From assembly GCA_021464415.1 (NCBI GenBank), contig CM038467.1, positions 17,943,127 through 18,007,126 of the forward strand: DNA of 64,000 nucleotides. Reading direction: 5' to 3'. The position numbers and the translations under genes are program-made. Shown here in pieces: positions 22,561-35,055 of the stretch (position 1 is its first letter; every line of letters begins with the position of its first letter). The stretch is from Lonicera japonica (lineage: Eukaryota; Streptophyta; Magnoliopsida; Dipsacales; Caprifoliaceae). Under the pieces are notes generated by a model. The model saw only the letters and a list, made by a program, of their open reading frames with translations. It had not been told where the DNA came from and did not search any database.

Positions 22561-23448
22561 TGTTGGTGTGAAAATTTAGAGATGGTATATTCACGACCAC
22601 ACAGTCAAATGATTGAGGTAATAATTGGAGATATAATGATAGAATTGACTAAAAAGACAAAAATATAGAGAGGAGGTTCGCCCTATATGAAAATATGGGT
22701 TAATAATCCTCTTGTGAAAAAAAGTTAGGAGCTCAAGAGTGCTTTGTATTATAATGGTTGAACTTGGTTTATAAACACGCAATCTCTTTCCAAGATTTTT
22801 CTATCCACACAATTATTACAATAGGAAGAGTCCTAAGACGCTCAGAGTTTGGCTTTACTAATGTAGGAACTCTGTAGTGTGCGAAGGAGCTCTATTTCTC
22901 AATGTATTCAATTTGTAATATGTTTGATTAATGGTTCTCTATGGTTGTTCTGGATCATTACTTGGTTGTTGTTGGGTTGTTAAGGGAAGTAAATGATTCT
23001 CATATATATATGACAAAGAGGAAACGTGTTGGAGAGCTCCTAGATCAGGTCTGAGGCCATCCCCTGAACACCACCAACCTTGACCTTGTTTCTTCATGGA
23101 TTCCGGTACATTAAATGCAGTTAGTATGCATTAATGAAATTGAGGGAGCCTCTATGGCGTTTGACGGAGTTGGTAGCAGTTGCCTATGCCGTTTGCACCT
23201 TTCTGACACGGTGGTCGGTGAGAGAGTTCCAGAGTTCATTAGAAGAGCTCTGGTATTCGAGCTCCGTCATTTGTTGTGTGAAAACAATCCTTAAACTAGA
23301 TACCCAAACTCTAAAGGGCTTTGACCTTCCCTGTGGTACTCAAAAAGAGCTTCTTTGAGCACTTTTCATTATGGCAAGTCAGGTTGTTAACGTGGATGGC
23401 CACGTGTCTGCTAGTGGTTGGCGGAGTAAATTAAATTACTAATTTGCA
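22561..23448 (+). mobile_element. Possible solo LTR
   Basis: The stretch starts TGTTGGTGTG and ends near TTTGCA, about 888 bp, and is flanked by similar ATCAT/TCATC pentamers. It has a TATA-like run (about 23000-23010) and no coding capacity apart from a 74-codon frame at 23134-23358 that I do not recognise. The boundaries and target duplication are imperfect, so this is a weak call. Confidence 0.25.
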
Positions 23449-24448
23449 TCATCAATTACCCTATATATCTTTTCCATTTAGCTCGGAAGAACTGATTGGG
23501 AAGAGCATTGAAGTACACACCCACCCAATTGATAAATAAAGATTTACACAAAAAATCTATAAATAGGTCTCTTCACCTATACATTAGCCGGAACTGGGTT
23601 CCTTATAATCGGCAATATTTAGCAATCTCTGAAGTGAACCTAGATCAGCCGTGATCCCTAAATCAATTAAACAATAGTTTTCGCCTACTCTGATCCCTTC
23701 CTTAAAAGGTCGAACCCCCATCCACCAATTCACATCCCTCCAATCCGTTGGCGATATCTTCCCCTTCCTCTCCTTTTATTTCCTCTTATTAGAAACCACC
23801 TCCTTCTTCCCCCTTACCCCCGATCTCTTATTCGCCATTGCCTTTTCCTTTTCCCTTTTCTACCTCCAGTACTCCATCTCATCAGCTTTCGCTTTTGTCC
23901 AAATCTCCGATCTCCAAACCAATGCGATTTCGTTTTTTGCCTTTCCCAAATACTGGATGTTGTGAGTGGTGTTGAGGGCTCACCAAGTGCAATCTTAATG
24001 ATTCCAAGTTCAGGGTTGTTGCTATCCTTGATCTAATCTTTGTGGTTCATATCCTCTTTCTTCTCCTTATTATTATTTTTGCATATCGAAAAAGTTGGGC
24101 TTCTCTGGAATATTTATAAGGTTTTATATTTCTCCATTGTCGGAATGACAATTATACTTTTAAAATGTGTCAAGTGCATAGCACATGATGAAATTCCGTC
24201 TAAGTTAACAGCTAAATTGGACATAATGGTTAATTTGGAACTTGGTCAATAATTTAAGTATTAAATAAGGCAAAATTTTGTTTAAGAGTCAAAGTGGAAA
24301 AATATGAATAGTTTAAGGGTTATTAGAATAGTTTAATTTCTTTTTTTCTTTTTTTTTATTTTTTGTGGGATATATATATATATATTTTCTTATTTTTGAG
24401 ATTGATGTTTATAAAGTTACCATAAACAGATCGTTATGCTTTTGTTAT
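23449..24448. other. Unassigned region with a MULE-end-like segment
   Basis: From about 24125 to 24330 the sequence resembles one end of the Mutator-like element at 8260-9416 (GTCAAGTGCATAGCACATGA, AAATTCCGTC, TTGGACATAATGG). The opposite inverted end was not found. Before it, about 23733-23968, an open plus-strand frame without a start codon encodes a hydrophobic stretch rich in Phe, Leu and Ser. It may be captured gene sequence; the function is unknown. Confidence 0.35.
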
Positions 24449-24659
24449 GGGTGATGATAAATGCATCCCCTTTTGTTGTCACTAACATTCTCTAAAAAAA
24501 CTATTAATATTAAAATAAACTTTATTCCTACTACCCTCTCATTTCATTTTTTGATCCAAAGGTTAACTATTAATTAACTTAATTAATTAATCAATCATTA
24601 ATTATAACAAAACAATACTACAATCTTTCACCACACCCCAGTATCCTCTCATCCTCCTC

Positions 24660-24769
24660 CTCTTCTTCAAAACATACATATATACATAAATATATACAAA
24701 TTCAAATAAAAGAATATGAATTCTTCATACTCCTCCTTCTTCTTTTTCAAAGCATACATATATACATAT

Positions 24770-24802
<33 letters not shown>

Positions 24803-24895
24803 TATATATTCAAAACATACATATATACATACACATACACACACATATATATTCTAAAACGAAAGAAAAAAGGGAAAAAAATGCACATATATATA
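24660..24895. repeat. CATA/TA microsatellite with three repeats of a longer unit
   Basis: The phrase TTCAAAACATACATATATAC recurs, mixed with (ATAC)n and (AT)n runs. The open frames here on both strands are artefacts of the simple repeat. Confidence 0.8.
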
Positions 24896-24945
24896 GATCT
24901 CTTCTAAAAAATAAAAAAAAAAATTATACCCATAGATCTGTTTAA

Positions 24946-25300
24946 GTTTCAGATATTCAATTTCGAGCGAGTAATAATGAAGATACTCTCCCAATGACAA
25001 GATAGTTTTACCACATTTACTCACCATAAATTGGACGAGTATATTTCAAAAAATGGGCCATAACTTAAGTTATTGCTAAAGTTTCAGATGCTCAATGTCG
25101 AGCGAGTACAAATGAATATAATCTTCCAATGACAAGAGAGTATTAACACATTTACTCACCATAAATTAGACGAGTATATCTAAAAAAATGGGTCATACCT
25201 TAAGGTATTGATGAAGTTCGAGATGTTCAATGTCGAGCGAGTACCAATGAAGATACACTTCTAATGACATTAGAGTATTAACATAATTATGGTTATTAAG
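24946..25300. repeat. 135-bp tandem repeat, ~2.6 copies, inside the TIR element
   Basis: Units begin at 24946, 25081 and 25216, exactly 135 bp apart. Each contains a TTCAAT(T/G)TCGAGCGAGTA block, an ATGAAGATA-like block and CCAATGACA. The first two continue through CATTTACTCACCATAAATT. The third is incomplete. Confidence 0.85.
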
Positions 25301-25407
25301 TTAGAGGGTAGTGGAGTGGGGTGTTTATGATAATTTTTTTAAAAATGAGGAGCATAAGGTACGTAGGGTTTTAGTGACAATAAAAGAGGGTGCATTTATC
25401 ACCACCC

Positions 25408-26628
25408 TTTGTTATTTATGTAATCTCCTCCTCTTGGGTCGTCTATGGAATATGCTTTTTCGGTAAATTTACCAAGAAAATAACTTGTTCACATAGGTAA
25501 ATTTTCACTACTCAAATTCCTTGCAAAATATGTATTATATATTTCAAAACTAGAATATTTGTATTCAAGCACACAACGAATTTAAAGTTTTATATAGTGT
25601 CTTTAGAGTAAAGAACTGAATATCTAAACTTATACTCAGCATTTAAGAACCGAATAAGAAGAACCTTACTCCATTTTGAAGGAACAAATGAAAGTGGGAG
25701 TGAAACCAAGTATTTTGTAGAGCACCCCAAAAAAAATGTATATGTAAAGATATTATTAGGAATTTAGTATTTTCATTTGGGTCATGTTAACGTGTGCCCT
25801 AAGGGAACATGTTAAGTATCTATTTTTAAAAATAATTACAAATTATTTTTAAAAATAATTTGTTAGGTTGATTCGAATTCCTTAGCAAGGCTATTCCTAA
25901 GATAAGGGCGAGAAAAAGGATCGTGCTTGATCCACCGGTATTTGTTTATGTAGTTACGATACCCCAAGTAGTCAAAAATACAAGGCCACTTCTATAGTTT
26001 CCATCCATCTCTGATAGCTTGGAGGATGAGATGGCCAATATGTTAGGTCGACTTGTCTTCGTTATTAAGCTCAAAACTTATACCTTTCAACAAGAATCTA
26101 AGTATAAGTTTGTTTAGGTATTCTCATAGCCTTCAAATTCCACCTCTAGCTTCACAAGAGTGGGATTGAAAGATACTATCGTAGTGCAATTGAGAGAGAG
26201 TACAAACGTAGTAATGCAATTGAGTGACACAGTACAAACGTAGTAGTGCAATTGAGAGAGAGACAATACAAACGTAGTTGCCTGCCATTGATAATTATAA
26301 TGACTAGTCCAGATTCCATTAAAAAAATAATCAACGCATAACCCACTCACAGTATATAATAAACCGGCAGTATGGTAGCAGAATCAAGCAAACGCTGACT
26401 TACAGTACAAACGAACTAGAACATCCGAGAATTTGTCACACAACAGATCCAGTTTAGCCTAAACATACTACAGAAAAAGAAAAGATAAAAAATAAAAATA
26501 AAATTACAATTCTATCCCAATCCTTGATTATCTAATATAGATTCCAATTATCAACAAATATTAAGTCGTCAATTTGATTCACCAAATCAAGACTGTGAAC
26601 CTATGCTTCTGGCAAAAACCCAGCTGGC
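25408..26628. other. Kinesin downstream spacer with a short tandem repeat
   Basis: No gene was recognised in these 1.2 kb. A ~30-bp repeat (GTAGTGCAATTGAGAGAGAG then TACAAACGTA) occurs about three times at 26181-26278. The right-hand part, up to 26628, should contain the kinesin 3' UTR. Confidence 0.45.
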
Positions 26629-29600
26629 TTATAAAAGAGACACCATGCTGTTTTTCCAGCCAAAAGATCTCCGGCTCATACGAGGAGGTGTGAAGCTGAG
26701 CCCAAACATCCCTTTAAGGGCCTGACCCTGCTCCGAAAACCTGACCAACTTTGCAACAATGGCAGCACTCTGCTCAATGTGCTTCATATCTTTGGTGTCG
26801 CTCCACAACTGCTGAACTAGCTGCAACCTCCTCCTTTTTGAGTCCAAGTTGATACCCCACTTCTGGTACATTCGGTTCCTCTCCTCATCCGAGAACCTTT
26901 TATACATCAGCCTGCTCAGCGTTTCTCTCTCGCGTCGAAGAGATTTCATGCTGTTAACAGATTTTCATTATATTTGACAAATATATTTCGATATAACACA
27001 TTAAAAAAAAAAAAGAAGAAGAAGAAAGATAATTGTTATTCAGAGCTTAGAGGAATTGTATTCAAGAGGCTGTTTTCATTTCTAAGTGCTCTTAATAATT
27101 GAGGGGGACCTAACTTAAGATTTCAAAAATATCTAAATGTCAGTATTACGGTAGCTTGAGGGTTCTTTTTCACTTGGTAGGTAGACTTGTAGTTGTAACA
27201 AGAGGCCTAAAACTACCCTTTTTCATCCCATATTTAAGAGCCATTTTGGGACATACCAAATTAAGAGTCATTATCCTTTTTGGTACATAATAAATGGATT
27301 AAATCTCATGATTGTAGTAAAAAGGTTTTATTCCTGACCACTGATTATGTTGAAATTAGTATTTTTCTTAAAAAAGTGTGGAAGTCAAAACGTGAGTCTT
27401 AATTAGGATTTATTTTTAGACACAGACACATATATAGAGTTTTGTACGCATATAAAGCATTAATAGACTCTGTATCTTACACAATGTTGCAATGCACAAT
27501 ACAATATTTCTGGAAAACCGTACAGTCCTAATTTAAAACTTCCAAGTTCTTTACTGCAGCTCTCTCTCTCTCTCTACACCTCTTTACACTAAAGCATTAA
27601 TAGACAATGTTGCACAATACAATATTTCTGGAAAACCGTACAGTCCTATACATTGTTTTGACAACCTTATACCTAACTTTAAAACTTCCAAGTTCTTTAC
27701 CGCAGCTCTCTCTCTCTCTCTACACCTCTTTTTTCCTAATATTGCTTTTGCTTGTGTAGAATGTCAAAAACAAAGTTGCATTCTAAAATCGTTTCACAAA
27801 TGGCTATATAACATATCTTTCCCAATCCAAGGGCTCTTTTGGTTCGAGTTTTTGTTCCTCTTAGGAAATTAGTAATCTCGCATCTAAAGTTTGACCTTTG
27901 GCAACGGAATGAGACATTGTGATTCAATCTTCTTTCACATAAATTAATGTGAATTTACCAATTTAAGATTCCTAGAATGGATAAAAGCATGAAGCAAACG
28001 AGGGGTAAAAAGTAAATTGAAGACGATGAAGAACACAGAGCCATATAGAAATGCAGATGTGCGTACAAAATACATGAGAGAGAGAGAGAGAGAGAGAGAA
28101 CCTGGATGCCAATGTTAGAGTTTGACCATCTTCCATGGTCAGATTCCGACTGGAAAACTTTTCCTTGAGGAAGGAAAGCCTCCTAACCTCCACTTCCAGG
28201 TAAATAGAATCCATTGGGTCACCTTTGAAAAGCAGGAAGAAGTATGTTCTATGAACCAATGAAACGTTGCAAGTTTCCCAAAGTTCAAGTATCAATCTCT
28301 GCTGCCTCTCAAATTCCAAGGGCCATTCTAAAGGAATTACCGACAAATCTTGCATTGGATCCAGTCCTACATCTTTGACATTCTTTCCTGATTTGTCACC
28401 CTTTTGTTCCATCTGTCCACCCTAAACATATACAATTATATGCACAAGAATAGACATTAATACACATATTCATCAAAAAAACCTCTACAGTTAAACTTAC
28501 ACCTAAAATATAGTTTGCTTTGTAAATTGCACTGTTCTTGTGCATAATCTAAATAAATAGGCTGTAGAATGTGAAACAAAAAGGCATTCCACAAAACATG
28601 TTTCAGATCTATATATACACACAATTATATCAAGCGAGCAGCCATTTCAACCGCCAAATGAAGTTGTGTCATATTTTGGAAATGCCTCTTGCCCTTGCAA
28701 ACTTCTTTTTCATAAAAAAATGCTTGCAATGGGATTTGAACTCTTGTATTAAACAATCTAAACTAAATGAACCACCAGGCCATCTATCAATTTTGTTAAA
28801 CTTTTATCTTCATATATACATGTGAATCGCACAAGCATCAGGTGTGCAGGGGAGTCTACCATATATTAAATCCAAGATGCATAGATAATTGTTAATGTAT
28901 GAATCATAGAAACAAAGTAATAACAGAATGTGTTTAGCCAAAACGGGATTTTTGATACACGCATTTTCACGCTTTGACTGCAGAACAGGACATAAAATCT
29001 GCAAAACAGAAAGATAGCAAACACGATAGAATCTAATGCAAGGATAAATCAGCAATGAAAAATAGGCCCATTCTTACCCGATAATCATATTGAACCTTAG
29101 CCATTTCCTTCAGTCCTGCAACAAAAGTGTCTATGCTAGGAATATCTTCATCCCCACTGTTCCCATTGTTCTGGAATTTTAGTCCCTCAGTCAAAGCACT
29201 TCCAACAGATGACTGAGAATCATTTCTTGAAAGTCTTGCACCATCACCTTCATAATTTAGCAGAGGAAGCCTCCTTTGGAACCCTTCTGGTCGACCATGA
29301 AATTTTTTCTCAAAACCGCTAGGAGGAGGGGTGCTCTCACTTTGCCCTTCCATCTCAAACCCGATTGATGACGAAGAACCACTTATCAGGTTGGCTCTAC
29401 AACTCCAGCTCCTAGCCAATTTGAGACCACTAGAACTTGGCGTATTAGCCAACGGAGACTGTTCATCACCATAAGGGCTGACTAGGGAATCGATGGTCTT
29501 CTGCACATCTTGGAATTTCTGCTCCAATGATCCAAATGTGAAACCATTTTCAACCCGACTTGCTTCTCTAGTTGTTGAGAGCACTTCCTCATCTCTCACC

Positions 29601-32600
29601 TCCCCATTGGTAGACACTGGGAATGTTGACATTCTTCTTTCACTCTCCTCATCTGAGAAAACAGGGGATCTTGAGGTGGACTCGTCCATCTCAATACATC
29701 TTACATCCTTGCAGTTATCATCAGAATCTTCTCCACTTCTCAGTACAAACTTATGTCTATTTGACAGTGATGATGAAGTACCATCAGACATATAATCGTC
29801 TTCCTCGTTGGTCTTGTTGATTTTAGCAAAATCTTTGGTTGATCCAAATGTTTTTTCACCTACCCGGGAATCTGCTAAACCTGATGACTCTGATACAGAG
29901 TATTCATCTTCCCATGTCTTCCTTTCTTGATTATTTCTGACCACTGTTAGTAATTCCTCAATCCGAGACTGAGCAAGATCCCGTTGCTTAGTTAGCTCTC
30001 TTACCTCTTTCTCCAACTGCAAATTGAAAAGCAGCAATCAACATGAGCCAATAAAAGATGCTTTCACTTATCAGCTCCTTTAAAAATCGCTTCCACCACT
30101 AACAATATAAATTAGAGAATTTCCTAATGATTCTGTATTTAAACGTTAAAAATATCAAATTTATAGAGTAACAGTCTTTGTAAGTGAATCGCAACCTTGT
30201 CAATCTGCAGATCTTTCTTTCTCAGCAACGTGGCATAATCAGAAGCGGATGTAGGAGCTGGAGTTCTTAACTCGCTCTCCAGTCTAGCCAGCTCCTTTTG
30301 CAAATGCTTAACCAACGCTTTATCAGACATCACTACATTGACTTGTGCATTTGTACTCACTTCCTTTGCACAGCTAGCAAACAAGAGAGTGTTTCTGGAC
30401 TGCTCAACATGGCTTCTTGCAGGGGCTCAAGGTGCAAATGATGGCAGTTCTTGCATTGCCTCCCAGGCATGGTTGCAGTATGCGTGTTAGCTTAGAATCT
30501 CTGTAGTTGACATGTCCATGTCTACCCTTGCTGCATTTAATCAAGAGTACGGAAATTTATCAACTATTACATAGAGCGTATGTAACATAATAACAAAACT
30601 TTAATTGTTAAGAACTACAAAAGGAAAAGAAAGTAACGAACAACAGCAAGAACAGAAACAACAAAAGCAATACAATATTTAGAAAAGATACATGAATTCA
30701 TCGATTCAAGATCAAGTCTAATTCTCGTAAGGATGTTTGCTTGGATTACACCCTCTGAGCTATACTCCTCACTATTAGTACCACTGAAATGTTGAGTCTA
30801 TTAATATGATATCTACCATGCATGTATTTCGCCTACTTATGCTAGGATATCGACCTTCCCAAATGGACATACAGAAGGAGAACTACTCTACAGCTCCACA
30901 AGTGAATCAATAGCTAGAAGGTGTCATCAATGAGTTTAGAAGACCAAGCAACAGGTCTAAGGCAAATAATCTGACTAAACGAGAAAAGCACCAAATGTCT
31001 ATGTCTGCAACCTTTACTCTTTCAATGTTTTGCCAGCTGCCAATTAAAGTTTAATACAGAAAAAGAAAAAAAAATAGCTCACCAACCTTAGCTTGCGAAT
31101 AACAGTTCCCAGAGTCAGTAAACTACGATTGATGTGACAGCCTTCTTTGAGTCTTTGCCCAACTGATAATGCTTGAGATGCACGCTCACTTCCCGCAAGA
31201 TCAACAAAATTCTGCAGGCAAAATTACTTTCCATGATTGACAGAACCTAGATAGCTCTCCATGTTTATTTTCAAAGTACTAACCATCTAATGAACAGCAA
31301 GCCTACATTCAGTATGAATATGATATGGAAGAAAGTTTAGTTGATTCATACCACACTAGCTGCAAGAGTAGTTGTTGACTTGTCCTTCCCTAAAAACTCG
31401 CGAGCAGAACTTTCAATTGTCTGCATTAATCAAATCTAGAAGGGGTAAAAAATATATCTAAAATACCACAGTAAAATATGGCGACATGCACTAAAAGGAG
31501 AAGAGAGGGAAGGAAGGACACACCAATCTAAGAATTTGATGAGACCTAGAGCTTGTTTCATTCAGGGAGGTCTCCCCTGTTTGTCTTTGGGCTGCAAGGT
31601 AAAATATTCATAAATATTTGACGTATTTTGTAACAGCATATCTGTTGAGAAATGCCTTTACCTTCACATATGGAAAGGAGATCCTTGAGATGGCTCCAGC
31701 CCCTCAGAGTTTCCTCTGTCAGTTTCTCTACAATAGTCCCTTTCTACAGAAATGGGAATAAATTAGAAATATATATTACGCACACTGCTATGAAGCACGG
31801 ACACTCTCTTGAGGCCACGTGTCGGGCCCGACACTTGTCTGACACTCCGATACTCTCTCCGACACTTGAATTTAATTATAGTCTCTAATACTTGATAAAT
31901 GATTTAGATGGCTACTACTCCTAGTGTTTCTTCATTGCAACATCAACTGAGGATGAGGCACTAAGCCATTTTTTATACTCTCATTTTGTTTTCTATCATT
32001 ATGGAACAATTTAGTCTATGTACGTTTTTTGATGCTTTAATTATGGAACAATTTAGTAATCATGTTTTGAGTATTTGGGTTATTAATGCAATCTAGTTTC
32101 ATTTATTGAATTCTTAAATATTTACAATGTTTACTGCATATATAATTAATTAATTAATTAAGATCGTGTCCCTCCCATGTGTCGTGTCCAACATTTTGGA
32201 AAATTGCCATTCGTGTGTTGAGTATCGTGTCAAAAAGCGTGTCACGTGTCGAGTCTATGCTTCATAGGCACACTGCCAAGAATAAAAGGGAAATAAGTCA
32301 GAAAGAAAAAAACACTCACCTCTGGATCATCTAATACTCTAAGTGGTGTATTATCTGTGCTAAGGAGGTCTCTGACAGCTTCATTGTAGATCTCCATTGC
32401 AGAAAACTTCAAAACAAATGCTCTTTCTTCATGCTGTATAAAAGAAAACGAATGTAACTTTTAGAACGCGGGAACAAAGAACATGATTGAATGCGAAATT
32501 TGAGCGCAGTTATTCAGCATTTCATTACTTTTTGTATGTAGTCGTATATATCTGCTACTGTATACTCCGTTATTCCAATCATAGTATATGTCTTTCCGCT

Positions 32601-33907
32601 GCTTGTTTGTCCATACGCAAAAATACTTGCTGAAAAGAAAATTAGTGTCAAGCTTAAGCATTTACTTCTCATTAACGTAATAAGTGATATTTAAAAAAAA
32701 AAAAAAGAACCACACACAGGAACAAATGTTATACTTACAGTTAATACCACTGACAACTGATAGAGCAATCTCTTTCGCTCCACTGTCGTATACCAGCCTT
32801 GTCGGGCAGTCACCACCAAATACTCTATCTATCCCATACAGATTGAAACAGGAGAAAAGGGCAAAGATCAAAAATTTTGTTCCCTATTGAAATAGAAACA
32901 TTTCGAACTTTGGATCTGACTTTCAAATGCATTGAAGAAACTCAAAACATATTTAAAATCATTATTTTGCTCTATATTGTAATCCGTGATCATGGAGGCG
33001 TATTGAGATGGAAGTTATTACAAATGTCTTTTAAAAGGGTAATTCTGATTAATGATGCTTGCCCGTAAACTATCTTCTGATTAATGAGGCATAGCTATTG
33101 AGCAAGGGAAGTCTTTTCACGGCAATAGAGGCCGGGTTTAGCAGGAGGATGATGGCATAGGCACCCTGGGCAGTGATAGTGGAGGGATAACATCCTTTCT
33201 CGTCTTTGATGTGCCAGCAATTCCTATAACGTAGACTCTAAACCAAATAGCCTCTAGGCTACCCTACTTGTCTGCTGGCATAATGCTTTCACGGTGAATT
33301 GGGAGGGGGCAACATCTTTGGATGGTCTCGCACGCACTCCCAATGGTCCATGATGATGTGACCGTAGTGAGATCATGCTCTTACACTACAATGTTGTTCT
33401 ACAGTCCCCTGATCTATTCTAGATAACAAAGAATACAATCTATCTTAGCAACCAACAAGCAAAAAGAGCTGCAGATCACATAAAAAATAAAAACAAAATA
33501 CATCAATTGAAGTGTATCCAGAAAAGTTCAATGAATAACAGAGTAAATTGTTCTGAACCATGCTGCAAAAAGCTCTGATCAACCAAAAAGGCCAGACCAG
33601 TTACATTTACATCTCAGAACCAGAACAAACTTAAATCTGGCATGGAGGACAAAGTGAGAAGGTAGATAGGCTTTTTTTGCTTACCAAATGTGTAGGCAGT
33701 GGGAAACATGGACCGCTCTTGGAGGCTGTTCCGAAACAAAATGGAGGTGTTGTTGATGCATTCCCAATCTGAAACCTCATTTTTTGCAATCTCTTTCTCA
33801 CTCAATGGCCTCAACCTCACCAACACAAGAATCTTCTCCTCTCGGGCACTCCCGGCCCCTTGCATTTTTTCCCACTTCACCAACTCTTCTCCACCAATTG
33901 CCCCCAT
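26629..33907 (-). CDS. KIN-7 subfamily kinesin with a frameshift in the motor domain
   Basis: Twelve exons on the minus strand: 33685-33907, 32739-32828, 32529-32629, 32320-32433, 31662-31743, 31524-31591, 31352-31420, 31087-31211, 30196-30530, 29078-30016, 28102-28421 and 26629-26950. They total 2788 nt, one more than a multiple of three. The motor domain shows the P-loop GQTSSGKT (111-118), switch I NETSSRSH and switch II DLAGSE. A coiled coil ([20 protein letters not shown]) and a long Ser-rich tail follow. The plant KIN-7 C-terminal domain (DUF3490 type) ends ...[17 protein letters not shown]. In exon 9 an extra C in AGCCCCTGCAAG (a GGGG run at 30422-30425 on the plus strand) shifts the frame at codon ~327. 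All phases close if it is removed, giving 928 aa; read as is, translation stops six codons later. The gene corresponds in position and sequence to At2g21300/At4g38950. Introns hold MITEs. Confidence 0.93.
27220..27412. mobile_element. Degenerate Stowaway MITE in the last kinesin intron
   Basis: The segment matches the inside of the Stowaway at 2901-3108 (TTTTGGGACATACCAAATTAAGAG, GTACATAATAAATGG, GAAATTAGTAT, GAAGTCAAAACGTGAGTCTTAAT). It has lost recognisable CTCCCTCC ends. It lies between exons 28102-28421 and 26629-26950. Confidence 0.6.
27454..27727. repeat. 137-bp tandem duplication in the last kinesin intron
   Basis: The block starting AAAGCATTAATAGAC at 27454 recurs at 27591. Both copies run through ATTTCTGGAAAACCGTACAG and end with a GCAG(CT)n pyrimidine tract. 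Small indels separate the copies. Confidence 0.85.
31788..32267. mobile_element. TIR MITE in a kinesin intron
   Basis: This 480-bp unit begins CTATGAAGCACGGACAC and ends GTCTATGCTTCATAG. An 8-bp duplication, GCACACTG, flanks it at 31780-31787 and 32268-32275. It lies between exons 31662-31743 and 32320-32433, leaving only ~50 bp to exon 4 at 32320. Repeated ACGTGTC and CGTGTC phrases lie near both ends. Superfamily uncertain (hAT-like by duplication length). Confidence 0.82.
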
Positions 33908-34012
33908 TTCTCAAACTCCCCTCTCTGAAATCTCCCTGAACCCACCTCTAGCTACAGCAAAACTAGAGTACCCATAAACTAAGGTACCCCAAAAGAAGCA
34001 ACGAAAAGCTTA

Positions 34013-35052
34013 GGCCTTGTTCACTTGCCACTTAATTTGCCACTTAAATCTGAAAACTTAAAATTTTCAGATTTAAGTGGTTGGGAAAGTTGTTCACTAA
34101 CTAAAAAAATTAAGTGGCCACTTAATTTTTACCACTTAAAACTTAAAATTTTCATCCAAAAAATTAAGTGGCAAAGTTGCCACTTAAATCTGAAACTTAA
34201 TTTTAAAGAGTACAAAAAGACTATTTTACCCTCCCTCTTTTCTCAAAATTACACACAAATTACCCTTCACCCTTTTATCAAATTGCTCGAGCCCCAGCCC
34301 TAGGTCGCCGCTCTCTCCATCTCAACGCTGCTCTCTCCATCTCACGCCGCTCGTCGCCCAGGCCTCCATCACTTCCGTTCATTTCCACGTCGCCGGTCTC
34401 CATCTCCGGTGAGATCTCTCTCTCTCGCTCTCTCTTTAACACACACACGCACATCGCCAAGTTAAGAAAACAGATCATTCTCTCTCCTTCACACACACAC
34501 ACACACACACAAACGCACGCAAAGACACACACACAGGCGCACAGAGACACACACACACAGAGGCGACAGACACACACACACACACAGATGCAGAAATTGT
34601 TGTTTATATATATATATATGACGAAATTGTTGGGTTTTAAGCAAAATTTCGAGATTAATTGCTTTTGTTAGATGAGTATGCTATATGGTTGTTGGTCTTG
34701 TTGAATGCATCTTGAATGTTGCCATGGTCTTGTTCAATTCATGCTGTGAATATATGCATTATTTTCATATCTACGTGTTGTTTTGGTTCTTGAATTGTTT
34801 GCGTTTTGGTTCTTGATTTTGGAGAAAACCATTTCCCTTGCCATGGTCTTGTTCAATTCATGCTATTGGGTGTAAGGGCAAAATGGTCATAATAAAAAAA
34901 ATTCAGATTTCAGATGTGTTATATTAAAACAAACAACATTTTTTCAGATACATTTTTCAGACGTAAACAAACAGCTTTTTCAGTTTTCAGTTTTCAGTTT
35001 TCAGTTTTCAGTTTTCAGATTTCAGTTTTCAGTTTTTTTACTAAACGGCACC
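34013..35052. mobile_element. Tourist/PIF-Harbinger-like element upstream of the kinesin
   Basis: The 1040-bp unit starts GGCCTTGTTCACTTG and ends TTACTAAACGGCACC, with TTA on both sides (34010-34012 and 35053-35055). These ends and the TTA duplication suit PIF/Harbinger. It contains a (CA/AC)n-rich block at 34438-34584 and a heptamer-like (TTTTCAG)n run at 34977-35032. It lies 105 bp upstream of the kinesin ATG, so it falls in the 5' leader or promoter, unless the leader is spliced across it. Confidence 0.72.
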
Positions 35053-35055
35053 TTA

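Larger units (their letters stand above)
24449..25407. mobile_element. TIR transposon containing a 135-bp tandem repeat
   Basis: This 959-bp unit starts GGGTGATGATAAATGCA and ends TGCATTTATCACCACCC. The inverted similarity extends ~38 bp, as far as the TTGTCACTAA-like block. It is flanked by a perfect 8-bp duplication, TTTGTTAT, at 24441-24448 and 25408-25415. An 8-bp duplication fits hAT, but the ends do not carry the usual hAT CA terminus, so the superfamily is open. No transposase frame is present. Confidence 0.8.

Noticed and set aside
24667..24907. Open frames on both strands rich in Tyr, Ile and Val
   Set aside because: Both come from CATA/TA simple repeats.
34278..34583. Minus-strand frame with a Cys/Val-rich repeat
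   Set aside because: It is produced by (CA)n microsatellites inside the Tourist-like element.
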